From contig WSZT01000064.1 in assembly GCA_013139985.1 (NCBI GenBank), forward strand, positions 1 through 49,329: a stretch of DNA of 49,329 nucleotides. The letters are read 5' to 3'. Source of the DNA: Candidatus Methanophagales archaeon. GTDB lineage: Archaea; Halobacteriota; Syntropharchaeia; Alkanophagales; Methanospirareceae. How positions within the stretch are numbered: position 1 is the stretch's first letter; every line of letters starts with the position of its first letter. Below, piece by piece: positions 26,541 through 39,208 of this stretch. Made by a program: the position numbers and the translations under genes. Under the pieces are notes generated by a model that was not told the DNA's origin, searched no databases, and worked only from the letters and a program-made list of their open reading frames with translations.

Positions 26541-27449
26541 ATGGCAGTTATCTCTGAGAGAATAAGGAAATGCCCCGAATGCGGATCAAAAAATGTAATA
26601 ACTGATTCTCGGCATGCGGAACTTTACTGTGCTGATTGTGGGATAGTGATCGCGGAGAATATCGTGGATCTTGGACCCGAGTGGCGTTCATATGACGAGG
26701 AGCAAGCCTCTAAAAGGATAAGAACCGGTCCTCCTATGAGTTATAGGATACATGACAAAGGGCTGGGTACACCTACGCCCGGGTTACCTGCACGGACGAG
26801 GCGATTACGAGGGATAAGTATCGATTCCAGTGATAAGACGCTTGCTTTTGCACTTGTTGAGATAGATAGGATGGCATGTGCCCTTGGACTGCCAAATAAC
26901 ATCAAGGAGGCGACATCAGTATTATATAGGAAAGCAATGAAGCGCGGCCTAATCAAGGGACGGAGTATAGAAGAGTTAGTTTCGGCAATGCTATATATTA
27001 CTTGCCGGCAGTATGGTGTTCCACGAACACTGAAAGAGATGGCAGAGGTCTCAAGGAGTCCCTTAAAGAAGATAAGGAGAGCGTACATTTTCCTTTTAAG
27101 GCGATTAGAGATAAAGCTTGCTCCCGCTGATCCCGCACGCTACATCCCACGTTTCTGCTCTAAACTTGGGTTGAGTGCGGAGATAAGGGAAAAAGCCATG
27201 GTGATACTGCAAGATGATGATGGGACCGGGATGGCAAAGGGCTGGGGACCAATAGGGACCGCAGCGGCGGCAATATACATTGCCACTGTTTTAAGTGGCG
27301 AATATCGAACCGAGAAGGAAATAGCAAAAGTCGCTGGTACAACTGAGATTACCATCCGAGATAGGTATAAAGAACTGGTGAAGCGGTTAAACATAGACGT
27401 TCTTAGCCCATCACGAGACGGTAAATTCCTGGGCGTTGGAATGGTTTGA
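26541..27449 (+). CDS. tfb: Transcription initiation factor TFB
   Basis: Recruits RNA polymerase to TBP-bound promoters. About 302 residues. N-terminal zinc ribbon CPECGSKNVITDSRHAELYC ADCG, B-finger/linker region GPEWRSYDEEQASKRIRTGP, then two cyclin-like repeats (from about 120 and 215), with a recognition helix near EKEIAKVAGTTEITIRDRYK. The ATG at 26541 is preferred over the TTG four codons earlier. TATA-like tttatata at 26503-26510 is about 30 nt before the start, fitting a leaderless message. Only TFB in the window. Ends 8 nt from the convergent cdhC. Confidence 0.96.
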   Translation: MAVISERIRKCPECGSKNVITDSRHAELYCADCGIVIAENIVDLGPEWRSYDEEQASKRIRTGPPMSYRIHDKGLGTPTPGLPARTRRLRGISIDSSDKTLAFALVEIDRMACALGLPNNIKEATSVLYRKAMKRGLIKGRSIEELVSAMLYITCRQYGVPRTLKEMAEVSRSPLKKIRRAYIFLLRRLEIKLAPADPARYIPRFCSKLGLSAEIREKAMVILQDDDGTGMAKGWGPIGTAAAAIYIATVLSGEYRTEKEIAKVAGTTEITIRDRYKELVKRLNIDVLSPSRDGKFLGVGMV

Positions 27450-27457
27450 TTTCTTCT

Positions 27458-28924
27458 TTAAAGAGGAAGGATAGTTAATACCTTCTTCCCTTTTTCTCGT
27501 GCCTTTTTCTCTTCCTCTTGATCCCAGTCAGTATTAGGAGAGGGTAAATTCAGAGGGTCTGGCGTTTCTCCGTCCTTCCACAATGTTACAACAGGATGGT
27601 GTACACGCTTAAGAAACTCCCTCAGTCCTTCTGCGTCTATGCAGTCTTCCTCTGTTGCGATTTTGTCAAACATCTCTGCGGGAATGGATTCCGTAAGAAT
27701 TTGCTTATATTCCTTTGGTATCCATACTATACGATTCCATCCACCATCGGCACGAACAAATTTACGCGATCTCGGCGTTCTAGAAGATATGCCACAATAT
27801 CCATGATTCTGCTGTCCGCCACTTATAAGCCCCGCGAGTTTAGAGAATGTCACACCCAAAGGCGTTTCACCCCCATATCGCCGGTCTACCAGACCCAAGC
27901 CATCAACATCGGGAATATAGAATATGGCAGCTTCGAAACATCCGCAATTCGTCTGCGGATATGTAATCGAGGAATACATAACCACGCGTTTGTAAGTCCG
28001 GTTTGACTTCTCATAGATCTTTTCATTTATGCCCGTGTATTCTCCGCCTTCGGGGTCAACGCATTCGCCCTTCGGCATCTCAAATATATATCCATACGGG
28101 TCAAGGTCACACATTACTTTTGCGCCTATCCATGTGATTATCCCGCAATAGGGCGGTCTATCCGGTGCAACTGCGCATACATGACTCGGCGCGAATGTCT
28201 GGCAGATAGTGCAGCCATAAAAGGTATCTGCGTCACCGTCAGAAAATGCCCTCGCACGCTTATCCACTCGCTCCCAGTAGGGTGTGCAAACGTTATCTAT
28301 TATTCCCTTTGTGAGTTCGGACCCACCTAGATCCTCAGTAGCTATTAGAATCTTCGCATCTGCCTTCTCTACCAGAGGGAACTGTATCTTGCAGAGATTT
28401 ATCATCGCTTGGCCAAGGTGCTCAAAATCATGTTTAGCTGCATCTTTTTTGTGCAATCGCAACCATATTGTGTCGCGGGTATTAAGTAGCATCCACCCTT
28501 CCCCTTCTTCCAATGCGAAATACGTCCATCGAGTAAGCAAATCAAGATAATCTTCTGTTAATTCCTTACCATAATACCGTATCCAGAAACCAAAAGGCAG
28601 CGATTGCCCTTCTATTTCCTTTATCTCTGGTCCTATCACCTCCACGCGTCCATCTTCTATCTTGTCCTCCCCTTTCACCACCTCGATAAAGAAGAAACTA
28701 CTGTATCTCTGCTTCGGACCACCTAACTCGCAATACATGTCATGCTTCCTCACCCTCTGCCCGGCCTGCCGTGGTGATATGTCATAGGAGATTCCCGTGA
28801 AAAAATCGTCCGGATTCGTTGGTACGTGATAAACCTTACCTTTGGGTAAGGCATCCCATATTTCTTGCCTATCTCTCGCTTGTTCTTCTTGTTCTCCTTC
28901 TTCTGTCAGCTTCGCTTTTGTCAT
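27458..28924 (-). CDS. cdhC: Acetyl-CoA decarbonylase/synthase beta subunit
   Basis: Carries the Ni-Ni-[4Fe-4S] A-cluster where acetyl-CoA is made or cleaved from a methyl group, CO and CoA. 488 residues; about 40 residues of N-terminal extension precede the family start YDISPRQAGQRVRKHDMYCE. All A-cluster cysteines appear present: C238, C241, C250 and C260 in FYGCTICQTFAPSHVC...YCG, and the Ni-binding C327-G-C329 in TNCGCFEAA. YSSITYPQTNCG and RADGGWNRIVW are standard blocks. It starts 12 nt after the cdhA-like gene, so the two form an operon. The cdhB, cdhD and cdhE partners are not in the window. Confidence 0.95.
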   Translation of the reverse strand: MTKAKLTEEGEQEEQARDRQEIWDALPKGKVYHVPTNPDDFFTGISYDISPRQAGQRVRKHDMYCELGGPKQRYSSFFFIEVVKGEDKIEDGRVEVIGPEIKEIEGQSLPFGFWIRYYGKELTEDYLDLLTRWTYFALEEGEGWMLLNTRDTIWLRLHKKDAAKHDFEHLGQAMINLCKIQFPLVEKADAKILIATEDLGGSELTKGIIDNVCTPYWERVDKRARAFSDGDADTFYGCTICQTFAPSHVCAVAPDRPPYCGIITWIGAKVMCDLDPYGYIFEMPKGECVDPEGGEYTGINEKIYEKSNRTYKRVVMYSSITYPQTNCGCFEAAIFYIPDVDGLGLVDRRYGGETPLGVTFSKLAGLISGGQQNHGYCGISSRTPRSRKFVRADGGWNRIVWIPKEYKQILTESIPAEMFDKIATEEDCIDAEGLREFLKRVHHPVVTLWKDGETPDPLNLPSPNTDWDQEEEKKAREKGKKVLTILPL

Positions 28925-28936
28925 CTTGTTATCCTC

Positions 28937-31393
28937 CTATTTTATATCCTTCCTCGTTATCAACCTCGGCACGAGCGTCGAATACCTGCCCAATTGTATC
29001 CCGTATCTTTTGTTATACTCTTGCATATCCATCAGTTCCCCGGACCTATGCCTTGCCCGCTTTATCTTCATACCTTCTATCTCCCAGCCATGTTCCTGCC
29101 CTAACTTCCTCAGTAATTCCGCACGCCGCATCACATGCAATTCCTGCTCTGATCGCACATACAAATGCCAATCATCAGAATACTCACCAAAGAAGTTTTT
29201 ATATGCTTCGTTCTCCGCTTCTAAACTCGCAAGTCTTGGATCCCGCAACGCAAGCGGTCGGTGCAATAACTTAGCACACATCGCTATTGCTTCCTCTTTC
29301 GTATCCACAGGCACGAGCATGTGCATAGGGCATGGCTCAACCTCTTTCTTCTCGCCCGTAACGCCGTCATACATCCACCACTTGCTCCTGTCATCTTTAT
29401 CACCCAAAAAATATCTTTTGAACTTGAAGCCGGAAGGACCGATAACTACCGGTATGCCTGACCTCACGAGTCCCGCTGCGATTGCGTACATCTCCTCTGT
29501 CGCGGCACCCCACATTATAACTACTACGGGTAATCGTGCATAGAGATAATCGGCAATCTGCGTCCAGTTTGCCTTTGGTGTGTATCCACTGCCGACCAAC
29601 GCACCGCGATAGATCGCCGCGGGCACATGCGAGATAGCAGTGCACCCGCCAAAATTCACCAACCCTTTTAGCACGCCTGCCGCGATGTATTGCTCGAATA
29701 AAAAACCGTTTTCATCGAAATATTTCGCAACATCTGCGGCAACGCAGCCGGAAACAGTGACAAGAGCATTTCGTTCCAGAAAATATCGTGCCATTTCCGC
29801 TACTTCGCGCTCTGAACCCGGATAATTCCCACACCCGATAATGTTAATCATCCCGGGACCGTTACCACCGAGGATAATCCCAAACGTCAAGTCTCGCCAC
29901 TCTAATTCTGACATAGGACCCCTGCCAGCACGCATAAGATATTTATCCCCTTTTAGCTTACCTGTTGTAGCCGCAGCACTCATAATCAAATCCATAATCG
30001 GAACTCCTTCCGGGCACGCTTTCTCACACAGACCGCAAAATATACAGTTATCGTAAATAGCTGCGAGTGCGTTCACGTCATCCATCGCCTTGCTTATTGT
30101 CTGCTTATTTGGACATACCTGGGTACAGAGGTCGCATGAGTTACATTTTGACGCTTCTTTCTTTAGCTCAGCCAACAAGTAGTTCTCTTTTCTCTTACCT
30201 TTTTGTTTTATAGCAATCGCCAATTTAACAGCAAGTTCGCCCGCTTTCTCCGGAATTGTTATCCTCACGCCTGGCAAGTCATTTTCCATTACATTTTTAA
30301 GTATATCCTCCACAGAATCATCAGATCGGTCTTCTAACCCACTACCCGCTTTATATCCATATGCAACCACTTTCGCATCTACTCGCTTCGCTTCTGCCAC
30401 CAGATCAAAATCCAGACATGTCTCACTGGCAACAACTACATCTGGTATGCCCGCTCTTGTCACCTTCCTTGCCTTTACTGCGGATGTGAGAACCTTCCCC
30501 CCGTTATAAAATCGCGGTATGTCATGCCCTACCGCACCCACGCCACAGATCTCTATTGCATCTTCTAACCCCTTTGCCTTTACGTGCTCAACGGCGAACC
30601 ATGCAGGTAGGAAATTATTGCCGAAGAAAACTATAACCGGTTTGGTTCTATCAACTGTACCCATCCCCACCTCAATCTCAACAGGCGGGGAATCAGAATA
30701 TTCCGTTGCCGGATGTTTACCCGCATTGAAGAACTCAAAGCAGCACATCTTTATAGTTTCCGCTATCTCCATCGCAAGGAAGGTAAGGGCGCCTGCATGC
30801 AGTGCCTTCTCTTCAAACTCTAATACGCTCTCAGCCCCGAAATAAGCGGCGAGTAATAACTCTGATAGTTGTGCTTCTGCGTATGATAACGCTCCATCCA
30901 TATCATCTAAATTCTTCGTGTAAAATCCCGTTAGCATGGATGTGTTCATCGTGGGATACGTGATCGAACTACCCATGTCAATCTCCCTATCCCGACCGAA
31001 GACTTTTATAGCGAATTCGAGCAAATCACGCGCAAATGTTAATTGCTTAAACAGCCCTTTACATGTGTCCTGCAAGCTTAGCTTAGCTTGGTTTGACTCT
31101 TCCATAATTGTGGGGGTACTTGGTATGCTAGTATATAAGGGGTGATACCTGTTCAGAAGCACACTATCCCATTCTGCGATGTCCGATGCATGTGCTAAGA
31201 TATTCAATTTTGGTTTCCATTGTTTCACCCGCCTTTCGCCCATCTCCTTAATTATATCTGTCGCGATGTCCTCCACTCCCCGTAGGTCTCGCACCACTTC
31301 TTCGAGGTCCACTTCACAATCGCCCACTTTCACTATCTTTTTATTCGCTTCTTTTTCACCTGCTCTCAACGTAGCAAATCTCTCAGGCTCCAT
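28937..31393 (-). CDS. CdhA-like CODH alpha-subunit paralogue lacking several cluster ligands
   Basis: 818 residues, alignable by eye over its whole length with CdhA, the Ni-Fe CO dehydrogenase of archaeal CODH/ACS. Kept: two ferredoxin motifs (C417, C420, C423, C427 and C450, C453, C456, C460) and four C-cluster ligand positions, C326 (SETC), C521 (IGCGNYPG), C550 (SGCVAAD), C584 (GGCTAIS). Lost: the His of GHNVLPG (here GNNFLPA, N259) and the Cys pair of EICGLCCTA (here EICGVGAVG). The N-terminal Cys loop binding the B and D clusters is also gone: between YHPLY (83-87) and about C111 there is no Cys, with a shortening of about 17 residues; the HAGHARHL motif reads QLTFARDL. So CO oxidation at a normal C-cluster is unlikely. 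Family residues are from memory. Likely a structural or electron-carrying partner of CdhC. The ATG has gggag upstream. Confidence 0.88.
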   Translation of the reverse strand: MEPERFATLRAGEKEANKKIVKVGDCEVDLEEVVRDLRGVEDIATDIIKEMGERRVKQWKPKLNILAHASDIAEWDSVLLNRYHPLYTSIPSTPTIMEESNQAKLSLQDTCKGLFKQLTFARDLLEFAIKVFGRDREIDMGSSITYPTMNTSMLTGFYTKNLDDMDGALSYAEAQLSELLLAAYFGAESVLEFEEKALHAGALTFLAMEIAETIKMCCFEFFNAGKHPATEYSDSPPVEIEVGMGTVDRTKPVIVFFGNNFLPAWFAVEHVKAKGLEDAIEICGVGAVGHDIPRFYNGGKVLTSAVKARKVTRAGIPDVVVASETCLDFDLVAEAKRVDAKVVAYGYKAGSGLEDRSDDSVEDILKNVMENDLPGVRITIPEKAGELAVKLAIAIKQKGKRKENYLLAELKKEASKCNSCDLCTQVCPNKQTISKAMDDVNALAAIYDNCIFCGLCEKACPEGVPIMDLIMSAAATTGKLKGDKYLMRAGRGPMSELEWRDLTFGIILGGNGPGMINIIGCGNYPGSEREVAEMARYFLERNALVTVSGCVAADVAKYFDENGFLFEQYIAAGVLKGLVNFGGCTAISHVPAAIYRGALVGSGYTPKANWTQIADYLYARLPVVVIMWGAATEEMYAIAAGLVRSGIPVVIGPSGFKFKRYFLGDKDDRSKWWMYDGVTGEKKEVEPCPMHMLVPVDTKEEAIAMCAKLLHRPLALRDPRLASLEAENEAYKNFFGEYSDDWHLYVRSEQELHVMRRAELLRKLGQEHGWEIEGMKIKRARHRSGELMDMQEYNKRYGIQLGRYSTLVPRLITRKDIK

Positions 31394-31477
31394 TTTTCAT
31401 GATACTCTCCCGTGCATCTTCATTTATTTCCTCTTCCTATAATGGCGTACGTAGCGCTTTTTTTTTAAAAAACACCG

Positions 31478-31513
31478 ATTAAAGATAGATTCTGCTTTGC
31501 AAGAATCTTTAAT
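31478..31513 (-). promoter_or_regulatory. Inverted repeat upstream of the cdhA-like gene
   Basis: attaaagat...attct and agaatctttaat pair around gctttgc. On the minus strand the hairpin is followed by tttttt (about 31465-31470), 85 nt upstream of the cdhA-like start. It could be an operator next to a TATA element or an attenuator-like terminator. Confidence 0.45.
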
Positions 31514-31578
31514 TATGAAATATCAAAGAAGGACACATCATCTGTAATTAATAATGCATTATAGATAGTAAGGGGATC

Positions 31579-31926
31579 TTGAATGCTGATCGGATAGATG
31601 TGAAAGGGGATAAGAATAAGTGGGGGATATGCAAAAAGACGAACAAAGGCGGTAGAAGCGGCGATATAAAAGAGACAATACATGATTCTGAGGTTTGCAT
31701 CGCTATTTCAACCTCTTGGTCTAGGCATCATAAAGCGAGGATGGGTGGTAGATATGGCGGGCGATTTTTTCCGGCTGTTTTAAGGGGTGCTTTAGATGTT
31801 TCTGCTACACGTATAATCGACGATATGTATGTGCGCGAAGCAGTTGCGGTAGGTATGAAAGCAGTAGAACAGGGGTTGGCGGAAAGAAAGATGAGCATAG
31901 AAGAGTTGGACGCAGTGGTACGATAG
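31579..31926 (+). pseudogene. Remnant of an NAD(P)-dependent malic enzyme
   Basis: A 115-codon open frame from TTG. Its centre reads NKGGRSGDIKETIHDSEVCI AIS, like the malic-enzyme stretch N..G..G.L.EAI..ADVFIGVS, and then jumps to FFPAVLRGALDVSATRIIDD M, like the C-terminal FPG.FRGALDVRA..I..EM. The intervening part (about 50-60 residues including the cofactor-binding loop) and the whole N-terminal catalytic half are missing. The tail MKAVEQGLAERKMSIEEL would match the last helix. The frame has remained open, so expression of a small relic protein cannot be excluded. Confidence 0.5.
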
Positions 31927-31948
31927 AAAACATTCAAGAGAGCATATG

Positions 31949-31957
31949 TTTTTATAG
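31949..31957 (+). promoter_or_regulatory. Candidate TATA box of the rRNA operon
   Basis: tttttatag about 145 nt upstream of the 16S start, with a second possible box gtatattatg at 31971-31980. Placement before the processing stem fits an rRNA promoter. Confidence 0.45.
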
Positions 31958-32032
31958 TGGCAATTCAATTGTATATTATGGTACTTATGGGGACATGAAG
32001 TAGATGTATTTTCGTGTCCGACAATGGATACT

Positions 32033-32070
32033 TAAGCCTAATTTGATAGCCAGTAAATCTGATTGGTTAA
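32033..32070 (+). other. 16S pre-rRNA processing stem, 5' strand
   Basis: taagcctaatttgatag...aaatctgattggttaa is complementary to 33592-33634 (ttaaaaccaatcaga...tatcaagttaggttt). The two strands bracket the 16S gene and would form the long helix, with internal bulges, cut by the splicing endonuclease in archaea. Confidence 0.7.
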
Positions 32071-32101
32071 GGTAGGTGTGTGCAAAATATTGTCAATTTC
32101 A

Positions 32102-33583
<1,482 letters not shown>

Positions 33584-33591
33584 AAATTTTT

Positions 33592-33634
33592 TTAAAACCA
33601 ATCAGAGCTGAAAGAGTATCAAGTTAGGTTTGGG
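33592..33634 (+). other. 16S pre-rRNA processing stem, 3' strand
   Basis: Complement of 32033-32070, see that entry. It lies just after the 16S 3' end. Confidence 0.7.
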
Positions 33635-33686
33635 GTCTAGTTTAAATCATAGCATATCAAATAAGCAAATAGCTGGGATAAATTTG

Positions 33687-33758
33687 GGGCTCGTAGATCA
33701 GTGGAAGATCGTCGCCTTTGCGAGGCGAAGGCCCTGGGTTCAAATCCCAGCGAGTCCA
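33687..33758 (+). tRNA. tRNA-Ala (anticodon TGC)
   Basis: 72 nt in the 16S-23S spacer, the usual place in Euryarchaeota. Acceptor gggctcg pairs with cgagtcc (one G-T pair), D arm gatcagtggaagatc, anticodon arm tcgcc-tttgcga-ggcga with TGC, T arm ctggg-ttcaaat-cccag, discriminator A. CCA is not encoded. Confidence 0.97.
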
Positions 33759-33844
33759 TGTTCCTGAAATGTGAATGCACCTAACGACTTGCTTGTTGTT
33801 AGGGAAGTTACAGATGGCAGTTGCTGTCAGATGAAGTTATCATA

Positions 33845-33889
33845 CGCACTTTGCAACTCAGACATTTAATGAGCTCAGCAAGGTTATAT
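33845..33889 (+). other. 23S pre-rRNA processing stem, 5' strand
   Basis: cgcactttgcaactcagac...gctcagcaaggtt complements 36827-36872 (aaacctattgctgggttc...tctgagttgtgaagtgc). The pair brackets the 23S gene with bulges of the type cut during archaeal pre-rRNA processing. Confidence 0.7.
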
Positions 33890-33894
33890 GTTGG

Positions 33895-36825
<2,931 letters not shown>

Positions 36826-36826
36826 G

Positions 36827-36872
36827 TAAACCTATTGCTGGGTTCAGATGAAATCTGAGTTGTGAAGTGCAC
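36827..36872 (+). other. 23S pre-rRNA processing stem, 3' strand
   Basis: Complement of 33845-33889. It also contains a small hairpin cagat-gaa-atctg. Confidence 0.7.
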
Positions 36873-36893
36873 TTTTTCTTTATTTTTCTCTAA
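36872..36893 (+). terminator. T-rich terminator of the rRNA operon
   Basis: actttttctttatttttctc directly after the 23S processing stem, an archaeal oligo-T terminator. Confidence 0.55.
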
Positions 36894-36966
36894 TTTCTGA
36901 TGGTTTTTATATCGGCAAAAGGTTTTTCTTTAATCAAACTTTCTTCACCTTATAAGGGAAGTTTGT

Positions 36967-37039
36967 GCCAAGGTGGCGGAGAGGCACACGCGGCTGACTG
37001 CAGATCAGCTATACCCCGGTTCAAATCCGGGCCTTGGCT
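36967..37039 (+). tRNA. tRNA-Cys (anticodon GCA)
   Basis: 73 nt. Acceptor gccaagg pairs with ccttggc, anticodon arm gctga-ctgcaga-tcagc gives GCA, T arm cccgg-ttcaaat-ccggg, discriminator T (U73) as expected for Cys. CCA not encoded. Located 74 nt after the rRNA terminator region start. Confidence 0.96.
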
Positions 37040-37100
37040 TCTTCGGCTATACTTCTTTTTATCACTGCGGAGCACGATATCTCGAAGGGCACTTTCACCT

Positions 37101-37439
37101 GTATATGATGAGATAGAGCAGCACATGCAGATGTTCGTCTATGAGATGACGCAGATGCAGGTGTTTCGCGCTATCACTGTTGCGTGTACTCATTCAAAAC
37201 TTCGCCTGACGATGTGGATTTCCAGGACAAGAAGAAAAAGGCGATGTAGCAGTTTATTTGGACGAATTGGTCTATATCATCGGCGTGGTAGGACTTACAC
37301 TAATGGCACGCATGTGCCGCCGAACGCAGACCTTTCGCTCGCTGAGCGGATAAAGATTGAGCATAGCTTCTTCCCTATTGTTGACGGCGGTGACATCATG
37401 CATATATTCCTCGGTGCGGGTTATCCGGATTCGAGGGGT
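37101..37439 (+). pseudogene. Remnant of anaerobic ribonucleotide reductase (NrdD)
   Basis: Downstream of tRNA-Cys the + strand encodes, in the frame of 37101, VYDEIEQHMQMFVYEMTQMQ VFRAITV, which recalls NrdD A...MQ.FVYEMN.....G..AVFSSI with a deletion, and later NGTHVPPNADLSLAERIKIE HSFFPIVDGGDIMHIFLGAG YPD, close to the C-terminal NrdD block ...H.PFFPI..GGNIMHIWLGE. The catalytic cysteines and the Gly-radical motif are absent, and the middle is unreadable in this frame. So only debris remains; the window holds no intact ribonucleotide reductase. It ends just before the secD 3' end. Confidence 0.6.
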
Positions 37440-37461
37440 ATAAAAAGTCTTGCGCTTTTCT

Positions 37462-38979
37462 TCACAATATATCTTCTATTATCCGCGCATAAGCAGGCCT
37501 TGTAATGAAAATCCCTATTAGCAGTCCAACGATGGTTACAATGGCAAAACCCTTCAATGTGCCAAGAGCCATCAAACCAAGAGCAAGCATCGCCACGATT
37601 GTGGTTGCAGCGGAAACGAAGATTATACCAAATGCAAATGAGATCCGTTTACGATACATGGTCTTAGAGGACCGACCACCCGAAAGCACTTCATCTGTTA
37701 TTATCACTAATTGATCCACACCCGTGCCTATCACCGCGATTATTCCCGCAATGCTCGGCAAATCCATCTGCCATCCTATCGCCGCGGCAAAGCCCAATAT
37801 CAAGATTACCTCGCTAAGAAGTGCAAAGAACATCGGCAATACTATCTTCTTCTCCCGGTACCGCAAGAAGACGACAACTGTAACGAGAATAAGCGCAAAT
37901 AATCCAGCAATTGCTGCTCCTTCCTTGAATTGCGCCCCCAAATAAGCTGGGATTTCGCCTGAGCCTATTATATTTACATTTACGGGTAATACGCCCGCTT
38001 TTAAGTGTATTATCAGCTCCTTTGCCTCTTTAAATCCTTCATCGCCCAATCCCGTTTCTGCACGCAAGCCATACTGCGGCTTCTCCTTCATTTTTATCGC
38101 AAGATCCGGTGATAAAGACGCACTATACACAACCACCTCGTCAAGCAGCATTACGAGTTCGTGATTCTCTCTATCCTCGGTCGCATTGTATTCAATAGCA
38201 GCATCTCTTAATGCGACCGCGCCTTTCTCCTTTAACGTAAATGTAGCACCCCAGGGTCTATCATCTTTCTCACGCTCAGGCATTGCGCCCACGCTTCTGC
38301 TTTCTATCCCCTCGCTGCCATAAATGACATGTGCACTGATGTTCGCGATCTCATCCAATCTTTGCCCTTTCTCTATATCGCCACGTACTCCTTCGGTCTG
38401 GATTCGTATCTCAAACTTTCCGGGATTACCTACTATCCTCTTTGCCGTCCCGATGTCCACACCTGCAAGGTCAATAAGGATAAAGTTCTCTCCAACCGTT
38501 CTTGGCTTAATATCCGCTAATCCAAGTATGTTTAGCTTTGTCTCTATTATCCGTTTCGTTTCGTCTCGCGTTTCCGGAATAACACTCTCTTCGAAATAAT
38601 CTTCGCCATCTAGTTTCTTCGTTATGCTACCATTAACTCCAGTTAGTAATTCGGATAATTTGTCCTTTGAGACACTCTTCCTTATTTCATATACTGTCTC
38701 TCTATCAGTCTTGTAATAATTAACTTCGGTATCCAGCTCCTTTTCAAGGAACGTAGCAACCGTACTTTCATTAACAGATGCGTTTATCCCCACTAAGGTG
38801 CCTTCTAATTTCAACTGCAGCCATGACCCACCCACTAAATCCAGACCATATTTTAGATTGCCGTCGATCCCCGCATCTGCAGGTGGCGGTGGATAAACAT
38901 AAATGGCAACCAAAGCGGCAATGACAAGTAATATTAATGCTATTATCCTTATATCTCCCAGTAGGCCTCTCTCTTCCAT
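37462..38979 (-). CDS. secD: Protein-export membrane protein SecD
   Basis: Works with SecF at the Sec translocon to use the ion gradient in late steps of protein export. 505 residues. One N-terminal membrane segment (about 11-29) is followed by YGLDLVGGSWLQLKLEG (D1 motif), a large external domain, and five C-terminal membrane segments with the RND motif GIIAVIGTGVDQLVIITDE (about 410-428). Archaeal length and layout. Usually secF lies directly next to secD; none is seen on either side (upstream is about 230 nt of non-coding DNA, downstream an nrdD relic). Confidence 0.93.
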   Translation of the reverse strand: MEERGLLGDIRIIALILLVIAALVAIYVYPPPPADAGIDGNLKYGLDLVGGSWLQLKLEGTLVGINASVNESTVATFLEKELDTEVNYYKTDRETVYEIRKSVSKDKLSELLTGVNGSITKKLDGEDYFEESVIPETRDETKRIIETKLNILGLADIKPRTVGENFILIDLAGVDIGTAKRIVGNPGKFEIRIQTEGVRGDIEKGQRLDEIANISAHVIYGSEGIESRSVGAMPEREKDDRPWGATFTLKEKGAVALRDAAIEYNATEDRENHELVMLLDEVVVYSASLSPDLAIKMKEKPQYGLRAETGLGDEGFKEAKELIIHLKAGVLPVNVNIIGSGEIPAYLGAQFKEGAAIAGLFALILVTVVVFLRYREKKIVLPMFFALLSEVILILGFAAAIGWQMDLPSIAGIIAVIGTGVDQLVIITDEVLSGGRSSKTMYRKRISFAFGIIFVSAATTIVAMLALGLMALGTLKGFAIVTIVGLLIGIFITRPAYARIIEDIL

Positions 38980-39093
38980 TTAGCTCTTCCCCCTCTATCC
39001 TATCTTATCCTATCTCTCCTCTCATAATGTCAAATGATTTTGGCACATTAAAAGGCACAGTCGAATTTTCGAGTAAAATCACAATATCCTTAA

Positions 39094-39170
39094 GTTTTAC
39101 CGCAGAGTGCGTGGATTGAAACGCTCTTAAACTCTGCGCCCTCGACGATCTCCGCGGTGATAAAACACTT
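39094..39170. repeat. Inverted repeat containing a CRISPR-repeat-like 29-mer
   Basis: gttttaccgcagagtgcg (left) and ctctgcgccc...ccgcggtgataaaac (right) are imperfect inverted copies. The left half together with the next bases (39094-39122) ends in gtggattgaaac, the classic 3' end of many CRISPR repeats, but only one copy exists and no cas genes are near. Better read as a dispersed intergenic palindrome like that at 7240-7313. Confidence 0.4.
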
Positions 39171-39208
39171 AGTTTTTAGACAGTGCCGGGTACTTCACTC
39201 ATAACGTT

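Noticed and set aside
39094-39170. A CRISPR array
   Set aside because: Only one repeat-like copy, no regular spacing, no cas genes; it fits an intergenic palindrome better.
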